Positions 1 through 8,460 of a stretch of DNA of 54,772 bases are shown piece after piece. The translations under genes and the position numbers were made by a program. This stretch comes from Ruminococcus sp. (GTDB taxonomy: Bacteria; Bacillota; Clostridia; Oscillospirales; Ruminococcaceae). Positions within the stretch are counted from its first letter, which is position 1. Every line of letters begins with the position of its first letter. Under the pieces are notes generated by a model. The model had not been told where the DNA came from, made no database searches, and worked only from the letters and a program-made list of their open reading frames with translations. The DNA lies in the NCBI GenBank assembly GCA_017961625.1, contig JAGCWY010000138.1, positions 1 to 54,772 of the forward strand, in the 5' to 3' direction.

Positions 1-175
1 ACGCTCCTCACTCCAAAAGGTGCTTGCCAGTTACTGCTAACAACAAAGCAGCCTGCACAAATTGAACAGACTGCTTTTAGATATTACATAGAATTATTTT
101 TGTTTTTTCCACTGTCTACTTGACAGGGGGCGGGTCAGTTTGACCCTCTTTATGGCTGTTTTGCTTTTTTTCGGT

Positions 176-3028
176 TTATGTAAGACTCTCGACGGTAAGT
201 CCGAGACCTTCCATAGCTGCTTCACTGCCCATTACGCATATATTTCCGAAGCTACGGAGCTTTTCCGCCGCCTCCCTCAGCTGATTTGCAGTTACACCGA
301 GCATACGCTTCCTTTCAGCTGCTCTTTCCTCATAGCTTATGCCTCTGAACCAAAGTTCATCAGCCTGACGGCTCTTGTTGCCGTCTGACATAAGAGGTTC
401 GTCCTTGGCGATACTGCTGATGATATACTGTGTTATGTCGGGCTCTCCGTCGCAGTAGCCCTTTATGAAGTCAGCCGACCAGCGGTATGTATCTATAGTA
501 GCTGCAGGGGAGGGGTCACGGAATGAATAGAAGGACTGCTCTCCCTTTGCGTCCATGTAAGCTCCTGTGCCGTATGCTCCTCCTTTTACTCTGACCTCGT
601 TCCAGAGGTATTCAAGAGAGAGGGCGCGGAACAGAACGCTGCGTACAGCCTTGTCAGCCGAATTGTCTGGGAAAGCCATTGCCGAGTAGGATACGCCTGA
701 GGGTATTATGATACCCTGCTTTTCGGGTATGTCAAGTTTGAAGCTCATTTCCTCGCTTGCTGGCTTTTCACCGGCGGGGAGAGCGTTCAGAAGGGGCTCT
801 ATTGAGATACTGCCTGTGCTCGTTACGCTTGCGCATAGGCGTGAAGTGCAGAATATGCGGCTTAGAGACTTTATTGTCTCTGTCAGCTTTTCCAGAGCCT
901 TTACCGCTTCGTGGAGACGCTTGTATGCCTCATAGCCTGAAACAAGCTCGGAAACGGCAGCTTCTGAAGAGAGCGATGCACGGACGCGGCTCATTGAGTA
1001 GCTGTGACCGTTTGCGATGATTGACTGCTTGAAATTCTCGTCCGACTGCATGAGAAGCTCGCGGACGGTGTCCGTATCGTCAAAGCTTGTTTCTGTGAGT
1101 ATCTCGGAAATAAGGTCGAGAGCTTCAGCTGCATTTCTGTCGAGAAAACGAGTTGTCAGCATAAAGTAGGGGGAGCATTTATCCGTAACGCCATTACGCG
1201 AGAATACGCTTACAGTGAAGTAGATCTCACCGAGAGTACCTGTTATCCTGCGCTGGAGCTCTGCAGCTGTGCTTTTTACAGTCGGCAGCTCTCCGTAAAG
1301 CTTTGTCGCTGCGGCAGCGGCAGACAGCTCATCTTCGGAGAGGTCCGCAAGTGAGAAATAAAGATTAAGGGCGGTTATTCCATTATCTGAGGCAGGGTGA
1401 CGGAGCAGGGTGACGTTTCCGCAGCTGTTGGTCACGGTCTCAAACGGAAGGGGCTTGTCGCTCACTTCAGAAATAGCCAGATGAGGCATTGTTGCAAGCT
1501 GTTCCGGAGTATCCACGGACTGTTGCCATTCGTCAAGCTTTCGGTTCTGTTCGACGATAACGGAACGCTCCTCGCAGGCAAGACTGGAAACTATTTCTGT
1601 TATGCGCTTTTCTTCGGCTTTTTTCTGTTCCTCTCCGTATGTATGTGAAGGGAGAAGGTACAGCTCGCCGCGGCAGTTTTCATCAAGGAGCCATTCTCTG
1701 AGAAGCTCCTCAAAATAGCCTGTGTCAGCCTTTTGACGAAGTGAATCATATACCTCACCGAGTTCAAGGTAGGAGAGAGGGTCTCCGCCGTAGAGCCATG
1801 CAGAAAGTGCGGAAATATTCCTTGTAAGACCTCTCGGTTCTCCGCCTGCGCGGAAACGGAACTCGTGGCGGTCGATAGCGGCAGCAAGGAGCTTGCGGTT
1901 GATACCATCCCTGCATAATTCAGAAACGGTGTTGCGTACAGTCTCCTTTATTTTTTCACAGCTGTCTGGATCGGTGTTGTTTATGCAGAGACTGCCGAAG
2001 GGCTGGAGGAGACCGTCGCTGACGTCAAGGGAAACGTCAAGGCACAGTCCTGTATCGAGGACGGCACGTTTCAGTGGAGCGTCGTTTGAGCCGGTAAGAG
2101 CTTCGCCGAGTACGGCTGCTGCTGTGATCTTTTCGCGTTCCTCATAGCTGCCGAGTACCTTTCCGATGACATAATATGTGTGGGCAGCTTCATCTTCGTC
2201 TGCGGATATCTCATAGTATGACTTCCTGACGGAAGAATTAATGGGTTTCTGCACGGGTATCTCGCTCATTACCTCACGTCTGCCAAAGCGGCTGAGGTAT
2301 TCTTCGTCGATGAGACTGAGCACTGCGTCGATATCAACGGGACCGTCAAGGTAGATATAGGAATTTGACGGGTGATAATAAGTCCTGTGGCCCTCTATGA
2401 ATTGTTCGTAAGTGAGATCGGTGATCGCTTCTGGAAGTCCTCCGGACTCAAAGCGGTAACAGCTGTCAGGATAGAGTACATTCATTATCTCTGATTCCAT
2501 GCGGCTGTATACCGAGGACATAGCACCCTTCATCTCGTTGAAGACCACTCCCTTGTATACAGGAGTATCAGATTCGCTGCGCATTTCGATATGCCAGCCC
2601 TCCTGATAGAAGATGTTGGGATTGTAGTATATGGCGGGATCGAATACAGCGTCGAGATAGACCCTCGTGAGGTTCATAAAGTCTGTATCGTTTCTGCTAG
2701 AAACGGGGAATACGGTCTTGTCGGGATATGTCATTGCGTTGAGGAAGGTGTTCATAGTTCCCTTCATAAGTTCAAGGAACGGTTCCTTCACGGGGTACTT
2801 CCTTGAACCGCCGAGGACGGAGTGTTCTAGTATGTGGAAAATTCCCGTATCGTCCGAGGGCGGGGTTCTAAAGGCTATTGAGAAGAGCTTGTTTTCACCG
2901 TCGTTCTTCATCCAGATAAGTCTTGCGCCAGTCTTCTCGTGGATCATCTCTATGAGCTCCGAGCCGCTGTCCGGTGCGGGAGCAGTGCGTACTACCTTAA
3001 AGCCATGTATAGTGTCGTTTATGTTCAT
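176..3028 (-). CDS. M16C family metallopeptidase (presequence-protease/insulinase type)
   Basis: Encodes about 950 aa, the usual length of single-chain clamshell M16C peptidases (PreP/Cym1 type), zinc enzymes that degrade unstructured peptides. The inverted zinc motif HILEH is at residues 65-69, and a distal glutamate lies in FNEMKGAMSS at about residue 165, the spacing expected for M16. The rest is the paired M16 half and the M16C-associated region. The frame is open upstream to 3079, but the ATG at 3028 is chosen because AGGAGG (3035-3040 on the complement) lies 6 nt before it and the product then starts MNINDTIHGF. No signal peptide is seen, so it is probably cytoplasmic. It is transcribed alone from the promoter at 3059-3087, divergent from the M42 genes. 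Family assignment is firm; substrates are unknown. Confidence 0.93.
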   Translation of the reverse strand: MNINDTIHGFKVVRTAPAPDSGSELIEMIHEKTGARLIWMKNDGENKLFSIAFRTPPSDDTGIFHILEHSVLGGSRKYPVKEPFLELMKGTMNTFLNAMTYPDKTVFPVSSRNDTDFMNLTRVYLDAVFDPAIYYNPNIFYQEGWHIEMRSESDTPVYKGVVFNEMKGAMSSVYSRMESEIMNVLYPDSCYRFESGGLPEAITDLTYEQFIEGHRTYYHPSNSYIYLDGPVDIDAVLSLIDEEYLSRFGRREVMSEIPVQKPINSSVRKSYYEISADEDEAAHTYYVIGKVLGSYEEREKITAAAVLGEALTGSNDAPLKRAVLDTGLCLDVSLDVSDGLLQPFGSLCINNTDPDSCEKIKETVRNTVSELCRDGINRKLLAAAIDRHEFRFRAGGEPRGLTRNISALSAWLYGGDPLSYLELGEVYDSLRQKADTGYFEELLREWLLDENCRGELYLLPSHTYGEEQKKAEEKRITEIVSSLACEERSVIVEQNRKLDEWQQSVDTPEQLATMPHLAISEVSDKPLPFETVTNSCGNVTLLRHPASDNGITALNLYFSLADLSEDELSAAAAATKLYGELPTVKSTAAELQRRITGTLGEIYFTVSVFSRNGVTDKCSPYFMLTTRFLDRNAAEALDLISEILTETSFDDTDTVRELLMQSDENFKQSIIANGHSYSMSRVRASLSSEAAVSELVSGYEAYKRLHEAVKALEKLTETIKSLSRIFCTSRLCASVTSTGSISIEPLLNALPAGEKPASEEMSFKLDIPEKQGIIIPSGVSYSAMAFPDNSADKAVRSVLFRALSLEYLWNEVRVKGGAYGTGAYMDAKGEQSFYSFRDPSPAATIDTYRWSADFIKGYCDGEPDITQYIISSIAKDEPLMSDGNKSRQADELWFRGISYEERAAERKRMLGVTANQLREAAEKLRSFGNICVMGSEAAMEGLGLTVESLT

Positions 3029-3058
3029 ACAGTACCTCCTGAGTATATTCATAGTATG

Positions 3059-3087
3059 ATTATAACATTTTTGCCGCATTTATGCAA
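3059..3087 (-). promoter_or_regulatory. Sigma-A type promoter of the M16 peptidase gene
   Basis: On the complement, TTGCAT (3082-3087) and TATAAT (3059-3064) are separated by 17 nt. This leaves a leader of about 25 nt before the AGGAGG and ATG at 3028. It is back to back with the promoter at 3199-3227. Confidence 0.7.
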
Positions 3088-3198
3088 GAGAGGTTTCGTT
3101 AGTACAACATTTGGCTGTTAGCTGTGCAGCAGATTACAGTGCGTCTGTGTATGATCCGCGCCGGGCTGTAAAAAACAGTAACTTTTTTTCAGCGAATA

Positions 3199-3227
3199 TT
3201 GCCATTTACCGTATGATGTGATATAAT
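3199..3227 (+). promoter_or_regulatory. Sigma-A type promoter of the M42-M42-GNAT operon
   Basis: TTGCCA (3199-3204), a 17-nt spacer, then TATAAT (3222-3227). It is 40 nt upstream of the first M42 start codon. Confidence 0.7.
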
Positions 3228-3267
3228 AGAAACTGAACTCTAAACACCTTACGAAAGGACAAAGGCA

Positions 3268-4284
3268 ATGGATATAAAAAAGACCGTTATCTCGCTTGCA
3301 GAAGCCAGTGGTGCTTCTGGCAGCGAGAAATGCGCAGCGGAGATTGCTCTCAATATGCTCAAGGAATACTGTCCCGACGCAAAGATAATAAACGGCAATG
3401 TTATTGGATGCTTTGGCACTCATAAGGAGGGACTTCCTCTGTTGGTACTGGACGCTCATATAGATCAGGTGGGATTTATTGTAACATATATCACGGACGA
3501 GGGCTTTGTAAAAGTCGGAAATATAGGCGGCATAGACCGTAGGCTCCTCCCCGCACAGCCTGTTGTGATATACGGAAAGCGCGATATAAAGGGAGTTATT
3601 TGTTCAGTTCCGCCTCATCTCACTAATGGAGACAGTGGGGTCCTCGAAATTGAGGACGTTGCCATAGATACAGGTTTGTCCAAGTCTGAGCTTGAAGAGG
3701 TAATTGAAGCAGGTGACAGCATAACCTTTGATGTGACCTGCCGTGACCTTATCGGTAGACGAATCACTGGGGGCGCTCTTGACGACCGCTGTGGAGTTGC
3801 TTCCATACTTTACGCGCTTGAACTGCTCAGGGATAAGCCTTTAGCATACAATGTTACGATAATATTCTCCACTCAGGAAGAGGTAGGGGAGCGCGGTGCC
3901 AAAATCGGCGCTTTTGAGGTGAATCCTGATATAGCCCTAGCTGTTGATGTAAGCTTTGCCTACGCTATAGGCGAAGAAGAGAACAAGTGTGGTTACCTCG
4001 GAAAGGGCCCCATGATAGGTATATCTCCCACCCTGTCCCGTGAGATTAGCAACGAGCTTATAAGGACGGCTGAGACAGAGAAGATTGCCTTCCAGAGGGA
4101 GGTAATGAATGGACTTACCTCTACCAATGCCGACCGCTATTCCGTGAACTGCTGCGGAGCAAAGACTTGTACGGTATCCATACCTCTGAGGAATATGCAT
4201 ACTCCCGTTGAGATCATAGACCTTGAGGACGTTGAGCTAACCGCAGAGCTTCTTGCAGGATTCATAAGGGAGGGTGTAAAATGA
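3268..4284 (+). CDS. M42 family aminopeptidase, paralogue 1
   Basis: A 338-aa dinuclear-metal glutamyl/leucyl-type aminopeptidase (M42, FrvX/TET family), probably cytoplasmic, trimming N-terminal residues from peptides. Ligand motifs are in order: DAHIDQVG (H64, catalytic D66), LDDRCG (D172), QEEVGERG (E204/E205), VDVS (D227) and NMHTPVE (H311). The start is supported by GAAAGGA upstream and the promoter at 3199. It is first in an operon: its stop overlaps the start of a second M42 gene by 4 nt (ATGA). Length matches the family. Specificity cannot be read from the sequence. Confidence 0.9.
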   Translation: MDIKKTVISLAEASGASGSEKCAAEIALNMLKEYCPDAKIINGNVIGCFGTHKEGLPLLVLDAHIDQVGFIVTYITDEGFVKVGNIGGIDRRLLPAQPVVIYGKRDIKGVICSVPPHLTNGDSGVLEIEDVAIDTGLSKSELEEVIEAGDSITFDVTCRDLIGRRITGGALDDRCGVASILYALELLRDKPLAYNVTIIFSTQEEVGERGAKIGAFEVNPDIALAVDVSFAYAIGEEENKCGYLGKGPMIGISPTLSREISNELIRTAETEKIAFQREVMNGLTSTNADRYSVNCCGAKTCTVSIPLRNMHTPVEIIDLEDVELTAELLAGFIREGVK

Positions 4285-5297
4285 AGGAGTTGCTGAAAGA
4301 GCTGTGTCTCGCGGACGGAGTTTCAGGTGATGAGAGCGCTGTGCGCGAACTTATAATAAGCAAAATAAATAATCTATGCGAGTACAGAGTAGATAATCTC
4401 GGAAATCTGATTTGCTTCAAAAAGGGAAGGAAAACTCCCGAAAGGAAGCTCATGATATGTGCGCATACTGACGAAGTGGGCTTTATTATAACATATATCC
4501 GTCCTGACGGTACCCTCTGCTTCGGTAATGTTGGTGGTATCGACCCGTCTGTAGTTATAGGCAGGCAGGTCAGAGTGGGGAAAAAACGTATCAGCGGAGT
4601 TGTAGGCTCTACGGCTGTACACAATCTCAGCAAGGAGCAGCGCGAAAAGGCTCCCAAGACCGACAGCCTCTACATAGATATCGGCGCTGCGGATAAAGCT
4701 GAGGCTGAGAAATACGTTTCTCCCGGAGACTGTGCTTATTTTGACTCGGAGTTTGTTGAAATGGGCGGCTGTATAAAGTCAAAGGCTCTCGATGATCGAG
4801 CAGGCTGTACCATTATGACAGAGCTCCTGCACGAGGATCTTGAATATGATACCTATTTTGTGTTTAATGTACAGGAGGAGGTAGGTCTCCGCGGAGCTGC
4901 TGCCTCTGCCTATTCTTTAGCTCCTGATTATGCCATAGTCCTCGAATCCACCACAGCTGCGGACATTGATGGAGCTTTCGGAGCAAAAAGGGTCTGCGAG
5001 GTCGGAAAGGGACCGGTGGTATCCTTCATGGACAGGCATACTATATACGATAAGGAGCTTTATCGCCTTGCTTTTGATATTGCTAAAGAGCAGGGTATAC
5101 CCTGTCAGACAAAGACCATGATAGCAGGCGGAAACGATGCTGGAGTCATACATACCAGCGCTGGCGGAGTGCGTACAATGGCTGTATCATTGCCGTGTAG
5201 GTACCTCCATTCGGCTTCTTCAGTGATAAATTATTCCGACCTTGAAAATACATATAAACTTGTAAAATCTCTTATCGGAAGGATACATGAGATATGA
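4281..5297 (+). CDS. M42 family aminopeptidase, paralogue 2
   Basis: A second 338-aa M42 peptidase, translationally coupled to the first (ATGA overlap, GGGAGGG before the start). Motifs: CAHTDEVG (H62, D64), LDDRAG (D171/D172), QEEVGLRGA (E199/E200) and RYLHSASS (H310). The position that is Asp in paralogue 1 (VDVS) is Glu here (LESTTA, E222), a substitution I recall in the FrvX branch. The two copies are clearly diverged, so they may form a mixed assembly or act on different peptides; that is inference. Its stop overlaps the GNAT gene by 4 nt. Confidence 0.9.
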   Translation: MKELLKELCLADGVSGDESAVRELIISKINNLCEYRVDNLGNLICFKKGRKTPERKLMICAHTDEVGFIITYIRPDGTLCFGNVGGIDPSVVIGRQVRVGKKRISGVVGSTAVHNLSKEQREKAPKTDSLYIDIGAADKAEAEKYVSPGDCAYFDSEFVEMGGCIKSKALDDRAGCTIMTELLHEDLEYDTYFVFNVQEEVGLRGAAASAYSLAPDYAIVLESTTAADIDGAFGAKRVCEVGKGPVVSFMDRHTIYDKELYRLAFDIAKEQGIPCQTKTMIAGGNDAGVIHTSAGGVRTMAVSLPCRYLHSASSVINYSDLENTYKLVKSLIGRIHEI

Positions 5298-6091
5298 TAA
5301 AGCTGATTGAACATGAGCATGAGCTTGATCGCGTACTGCTCAATAAAACGCTCTCGGGAAAAAAAATGCTTGCATACATGAGAGCATACGGTCCGAATTA
5401 TGAGTTCTGCCGTTTCTACAAGATAACTGATGGTATCGGTACGGGGTTCATGTTTATCATCAACTCCACACTTATAATATGCGGCGACGGAAAACTCGAA
5501 CCCAATGACGAGATAGACCTTTTTGTGAGTATGAATCTCCCATTCCGTATCGAGGGCGACCAGAAGATACTGGAAGGTATAACCATTCCGGACCGTTATC
5601 AGGTGCTCAACCGTACAATTTTTGAACTTATCCCAGATGATACGCCTCTTGAAGCTATCGAGGAGCACGTTGAGTTTAATCCCAGCCTTCCTGATGTATA
5701 CAAGATACTCTGTGAGGGCTTCCCAAATATAGCTGATTTTTCTCTTTGGTACACTGATACCTCACACCGTTGTCGTCACGGTATCAGCCGTGTGTTTACC
5801 TATCGCAATTCCACAACGGCATCTGCAGTATTTGATATCGGCAGCACAGTCCTTATCGGACAGGTAGCTACAAACACAGCTGCAAGGGGACGGGGCTACG
5901 CAAGGGAGTTCCTGAAATGGCTGGCAAAGTTCTTCAACGGGCTCGGAAAAAGGGCGTATCTCCTTGCTCTCGACGTCAGAGTCAGCTTTTATCAGGAGAT
6001 AGGCTTCCGCATCGCAGGACGTGAGATAGTTCTCGAACGAATTGACATCGAGAAGGAAAGCGCTGCAAAGGGACGCCTTGAGGAAAGGTGA
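5294..6091 (+). CDS. GNAT family N-acetyltransferase
   Basis: A 265-aa protein whose C-terminal half has the GNAT acetyl-CoA signature: a strand reading IGQVATNTAARGRGYAREF (R/Q-x-x-G-x-G/A loop) followed by a helix, then the beta-bulge segment and FYQEIGFRIAGREI near the end. The N-terminal about 130 residues are an additional uncharacterised domain, as in two-part GNAT proteins. It overlaps the M42 gene by 4 nt, so it is translated in the same operon and may modify amino groups of peptides or small molecules released by these peptidases. Substrate is unknown. Confidence 0.8.
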   Translation: MIKLIEHEHELDRVLLNKTLSGKKMLAYMRAYGPNYEFCRFYKITDGIGTGFMFIINSTLIICGDGKLEPNDEIDLFVSMNLPFRIEGDQKILEGITIPDRYQVLNRTIFELIPDDTPLEAIEEHVEFNPSLPDVYKILCEGFPNIADFSLWYTDTSHRCRHGISRVFTYRNSTTASAVFDIGSTVLIGQVATNTAARGRGYAREFLKWLAKFFNGLGKRAYLLALDVRVSFYQEIGFRIAGREIVLERIDIEKESAAKGRLEER

Positions 6092-6126
6092 TAACTGCCT
6101 ATAAGCGATAAGTATTACATAACGTC

Positions 6127-6155
6127 TTGACTTTTACCGGAGGATAGGTTATAAT
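6127..6155 (+). promoter_or_regulatory. Sigma-A type promoter of the amidohydrolase gene
   Basis: TTGACT (6127-6132), 17 nt, TATAAT (6150-6155), 34 nt upstream of the start at 6190. Confidence 0.75.
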
Positions 6156-6189
6156 GTTCATTGAATTTGTATTTTAGGAGATGGATATA

Positions 6190-7002
6190 ATGAACCCTGA
6201 GGTTTACGGAAAATATGAGATAATAGACGCTCATTCTCATATATTTCCAGAAAAGATAGCCGATACCGCTACGGACAGTATAGGACATTTTTACGGCATA
6301 CCGATGAATAACAGAGGCTTCAGCGAGAAACTCATCGAAGCCGGCAGCAGGATTGGCGTAAAAAAATATCTTGTGTGCTCAACAGCCACAAGCCCGAGGC
6401 AGACAAGCAATATCAATATATATATCGCAGGAGAGTGTGAGAAGCACAAGTGCTTTTATGGATTCGGTACTACCCATGCGGATTCAGAGGACCTTGAAGG
6501 TGATATAGAGCAGATAATATCACTTGGACTCCACGGTGTGAAGCTACACCCTGATTTTCAGAAGTTCAACGCTGATTCTCCTGAGGCTTTCAGAATATAC
6601 GAGCTCATGGAGGGAAGACTCCCTCTGCTCATACATTGCGGTGACGCAAGATATGATTACTCCGCCCCTGAACGCATAAAGAGGATACACGACAATTTCC
6701 CAAAGCTTAAGATACTTGCTGCTCATCTCGGCGGCTATCAGCAATGGGACGCAGCTGAAAGGATTCTTACGGGACTTGAAAACGTCAGATTCGACGTTAG
6801 CAGCTCGCTTGCCTTTCTCACTCCCGAGAGAGCTGCAGGGATAGTAAGAAAGTACGGTATCGAAAACTGCTTCTTCGGATCTGATTTTCCCATGTGGAGT
6901 CATGAGGACGAGCTCATGCGTTTCCTGAAGCTTGGTTTTAACGAAAAAGAGAATCAGATGATACTTGCAGACAATTTCAAGGCATTTCTTGAAATAAAAT
7001 GA
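6190..7002 (+). CDS. Amidohydrolase-2 family metal-dependent hydrolase
   Basis: A 270-aa TIM-barrel hydrolase of the amidohydrolase_2 type. Visible elements: the N-terminal metal motif IIDAHSHIF, GVKLHPDFQKF after a central strand, a metal-binding LLIHCGD, AAHLGG, and the C-terminal FGSDFPMW with the catalytic Asp. An ATG at 6181 abuts the ribosome site AGGAG (6176-6180) and cannot use it. The in-frame ATG at 6190 has 9-nt spacing and is preferred. It is a single gene with its own promoter and a strong terminator directly after the stop. Cytoplasmic; substrate unknown. Confidence 0.85.
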   Translation: MNPEVYGKYEIIDAHSHIFPEKIADTATDSIGHFYGIPMNNRGFSEKLIEAGSRIGVKKYLVCSTATSPRQTSNINIYIAGECEKHKCFYGFGTTHADSEDLEGDIEQIISLGLHGVKLHPDFQKFNADSPEAFRIYELMEGRLPLLIHCGDARYDYSAPERIKRIHDNFPKLKILAAHLGGYQQWDAAERILTGLENVRFDVSSSLAFLTPERAAGIVRKYGIENCFFGSDFPMWSHEDELMRFLKLGFNEKENQMILADNFKAFLEIK

Positions 7003-7004
7003 CA

Positions 7005-7030
7005 AAAACGGGACACGGCTGTCCCGTTTT
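7005..7030 (+). terminator. Rho-independent terminator after the amidohydrolase gene
   Basis: A perfect 11-bp stem, AAAACGGGACA (7005-7015) with TGTCCCGTTTT (7020-7030) and loop CGGC, followed by AATTTT. It lies only 20 nt before the def start codon, with no separate promoter visible between them. Confidence 0.85.
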
Positions 7031-7050
7031 AATTTTGAAAGGAATATCTT

Positions 7051-7464
7051 ATGGTAAAAGATATAGTAAGGGACGAAGCGGTACTGTCCGTAAAGTCTGA
7101 GCCAGCAACAAGAGCGGATATGCAGGTGGTTCGTGACCTTCTCGAAACGGTAAAGGCAAATGAGGAGCGCTGTGTGGGAATGGCTGCAAATATGATAGGA
7201 GTACACAAGACAATACTTGTGGCACTTATAGGCGATGAGTATATTGCAATGATTAATCCCGTGATAGTTGACCGATCAAAGGAGACATACGACACCGAGG
7301 AGGGGTGCTTATCCCTCAGCGGAGTACGCCCAGTAACTCGTCATCGTATCATAACAGTGGAATACATGGACAGGAAGTTCAAGCGTCGCCGGGGCATATT
7401 CAGAGACTTTGAGGCAGAGATAATACAGCACGAGATAGACCATTTCAGTGGTATCATCATATAG
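7051..7464 (+). CDS. def: Peptide deformylase, short clostridial form
   Basis: Removes the N-formyl group from nascent proteins. At 137 aa it is shorter than the usual 150-190 aa enzymes. Motif 2 (EEGCLSLSG, metal Cys) and motif 3 (QHEIDHFSG, HExxH) are intact. Motif 1 reads GMAANMIG where the classical sequence is GLAAPQVG, so the conserved Gln of the oxyanion hole is Met; I recall this in a subgroup of short Firmicute deformylases. The ATG at 7051 follows GAAAGGA. The gene lies just downstream of a terminator, suggesting read-through or an unseen promoter. Essentiality cannot be judged from the window. Confidence 0.88.
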   Translation: MVKDIVRDEAVLSVKSEPATRADMQVVRDLLETVKANEERCVGMAANMIGVHKTILVALIGDEYIAMINPVIVDRSKETYDTEEGCLSLSGVRPVTRHRIITVEYMDRKFKRRRGIFRDFEAEIIQHEIDHFSGIII

Positions 7465-7499
7465 CGGTATTCACTGAGAAACAGGAGCCGGCATATAAT

Positions 7500-7533
7500 A
7501 TTAATGAGGGAGGGGAGCTCTCCCTCCCTTAAT
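7500..7533. terminator. GC-rich palindrome between def and the DUF11-like gene
   Basis: AGGGAGGG (7507-7514) pairs with CCCTCCCT (7522-7529) around GAGCTC, and ATTAA/TTAAT extend the arms. It lies between def and the next gene. The T-tract is weak, so it may terminate inefficiently or protect the mRNA end. Confidence 0.5.
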
Positions 7534-7566
7534 ACAGCGGCACAGCCGCTATATGGAGGAAAATGT

Positions 7567-8427
7567 ATGGCGACTTTCTATAATCAGGCTACTTTGTCCT
7601 ATAACGGTACAGTGGCAAGCTCAAATATAACCTCGGGCGAGATACTTGAAGTGCTTTCCGCGGAGAAGGACGCTGTTTCTGACAGCTATTCTCAAGAAAG
7701 TGAAAACGTTTATATGATAAGCATCGTGAATTCCGGTTCTGTCTGCTACAACGGGCTAACTGTCACAGATGACCTCGGTGCCTACAGCTTCGGAGAAGAC
7801 GGCGACATTGCTGTTCCCCTGACCTATAGGGAGGAATCTCTCGTTTACTATGTGAACGGAGTAAAACAGCCAGAACCTGTGGTGACATCTTTATCACCCC
7901 TCACGGTGACTGGTATAAATGTACCGGCAGGCGGCAATGCTATGCTGGTATATGCAGCTTCCGCAAACAGCTTCGCGCCTATGGGTACCGACGCTGATAT
8001 AAAGAATACAGCAGTTATAAGCGGTGCCGGCTTTGATCCTGTGACAGTATCCGAGACTATCTCCTACAGCGATGGTATCGAACTTGCAATAAGCAAGTCT
8101 CTCAGCCCTGCTGCTGTTGAGGAGAATGGAGAGGTGACTTACACCTTTATTATCCAGAATTTCGGAACAGCTTCGGCAGAGACTGCTGATAATGTGATAT
8201 TCAGCGATACCTTCACGCCTTCTCTCAGCGGACTTACAGCCGAGTTCAACGGAACTCCCTGGACGTCGGGAACTAACTATGCTTACGATCCGGATACGGG
8301 TGTATTCACAAGCCTTGATGGTGAGGTGACCGTACCTGCGGCAAGCTTCACTCAGTCAGATACAACAGGCGTATGGTCTGTACAGGCAGGAGTAAGCACT
8401 CTTGTTATAAAGGGCAGACTGTCATAA
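7567..8427 (+). CDS. DUF11-like repeat protein, uncharacterised
   Basis: A 286-aa protein beginning MATFYNQATLSYNG, chosen because GGAGGA lies before the ATG at 7567; an upstream in-frame ATG at 7504 is inside the palindrome and has no ribosome site. The sequence is a beta-rich, Ser/Thr-rich tandem of two DUF11-like immunoglobulin-fold units: a NSGSVCYNGLTVTDDLG unit in the first half and NFGTASAETADNVIFSD in the second, typical of bacterial conserved-repeat surface proteins. There is no signal peptide, membrane segment or LPxTG, which is odd for such a fold. Function unknown. It ends at a strong bidirectional terminator. Confidence 0.75.
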   Translation: MATFYNQATLSYNGTVASSNITSGEILEVLSAEKDAVSDSYSQESENVYMISIVNSGSVCYNGLTVTDDLGAYSFGEDGDIAVPLTYREESLVYYVNGVKQPEPVVTSLSPLTVTGINVPAGGNAMLVYAASANSFAPMGTDADIKNTAVISGAGFDPVTVSETISYSDGIELAISKSLSPAAVEENGEVTYTFIIQNFGTASAETADNVIFSDTFTPSLSGLTAEFNGTPWTSGTNYAYDPDTGVFTSLDGEVTVPAASFTQSDTTGVWSVQAGVSTLVIKGRLS

Positions 8428-8430
8428 AGT

Positions 8431-8460
8431 AAAATGGGACACTTTCGTGTCCCATTTTTT
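8431..8460. terminator. Bidirectional terminator between convergent genes
   Basis: A perfect 12-bp stem, AAAATGGGACAC (8431-8442) with GTGTCCCATTTT (8447-8458) and loop TTTC, flanked by A- and T-runs. It serves the plus-strand DUF11-like gene and the minus-strand deacetylase, whose stop codon overlaps the T-run. Confidence 0.9.

Noticed and set aside
1..175. Intact insertion sequence at the left edge
   Set aside because: No transposase frame or paired terminal repeats are visible; only hairpins.
6544..7206. Long minus-strand frame of 220 codons opposite the amidohydrolase gene
   Set aside because: It overlaps a well-supported gene and a terminator, has no ribosome site, and reads as low-plausibility sequence: an antisense shadow.
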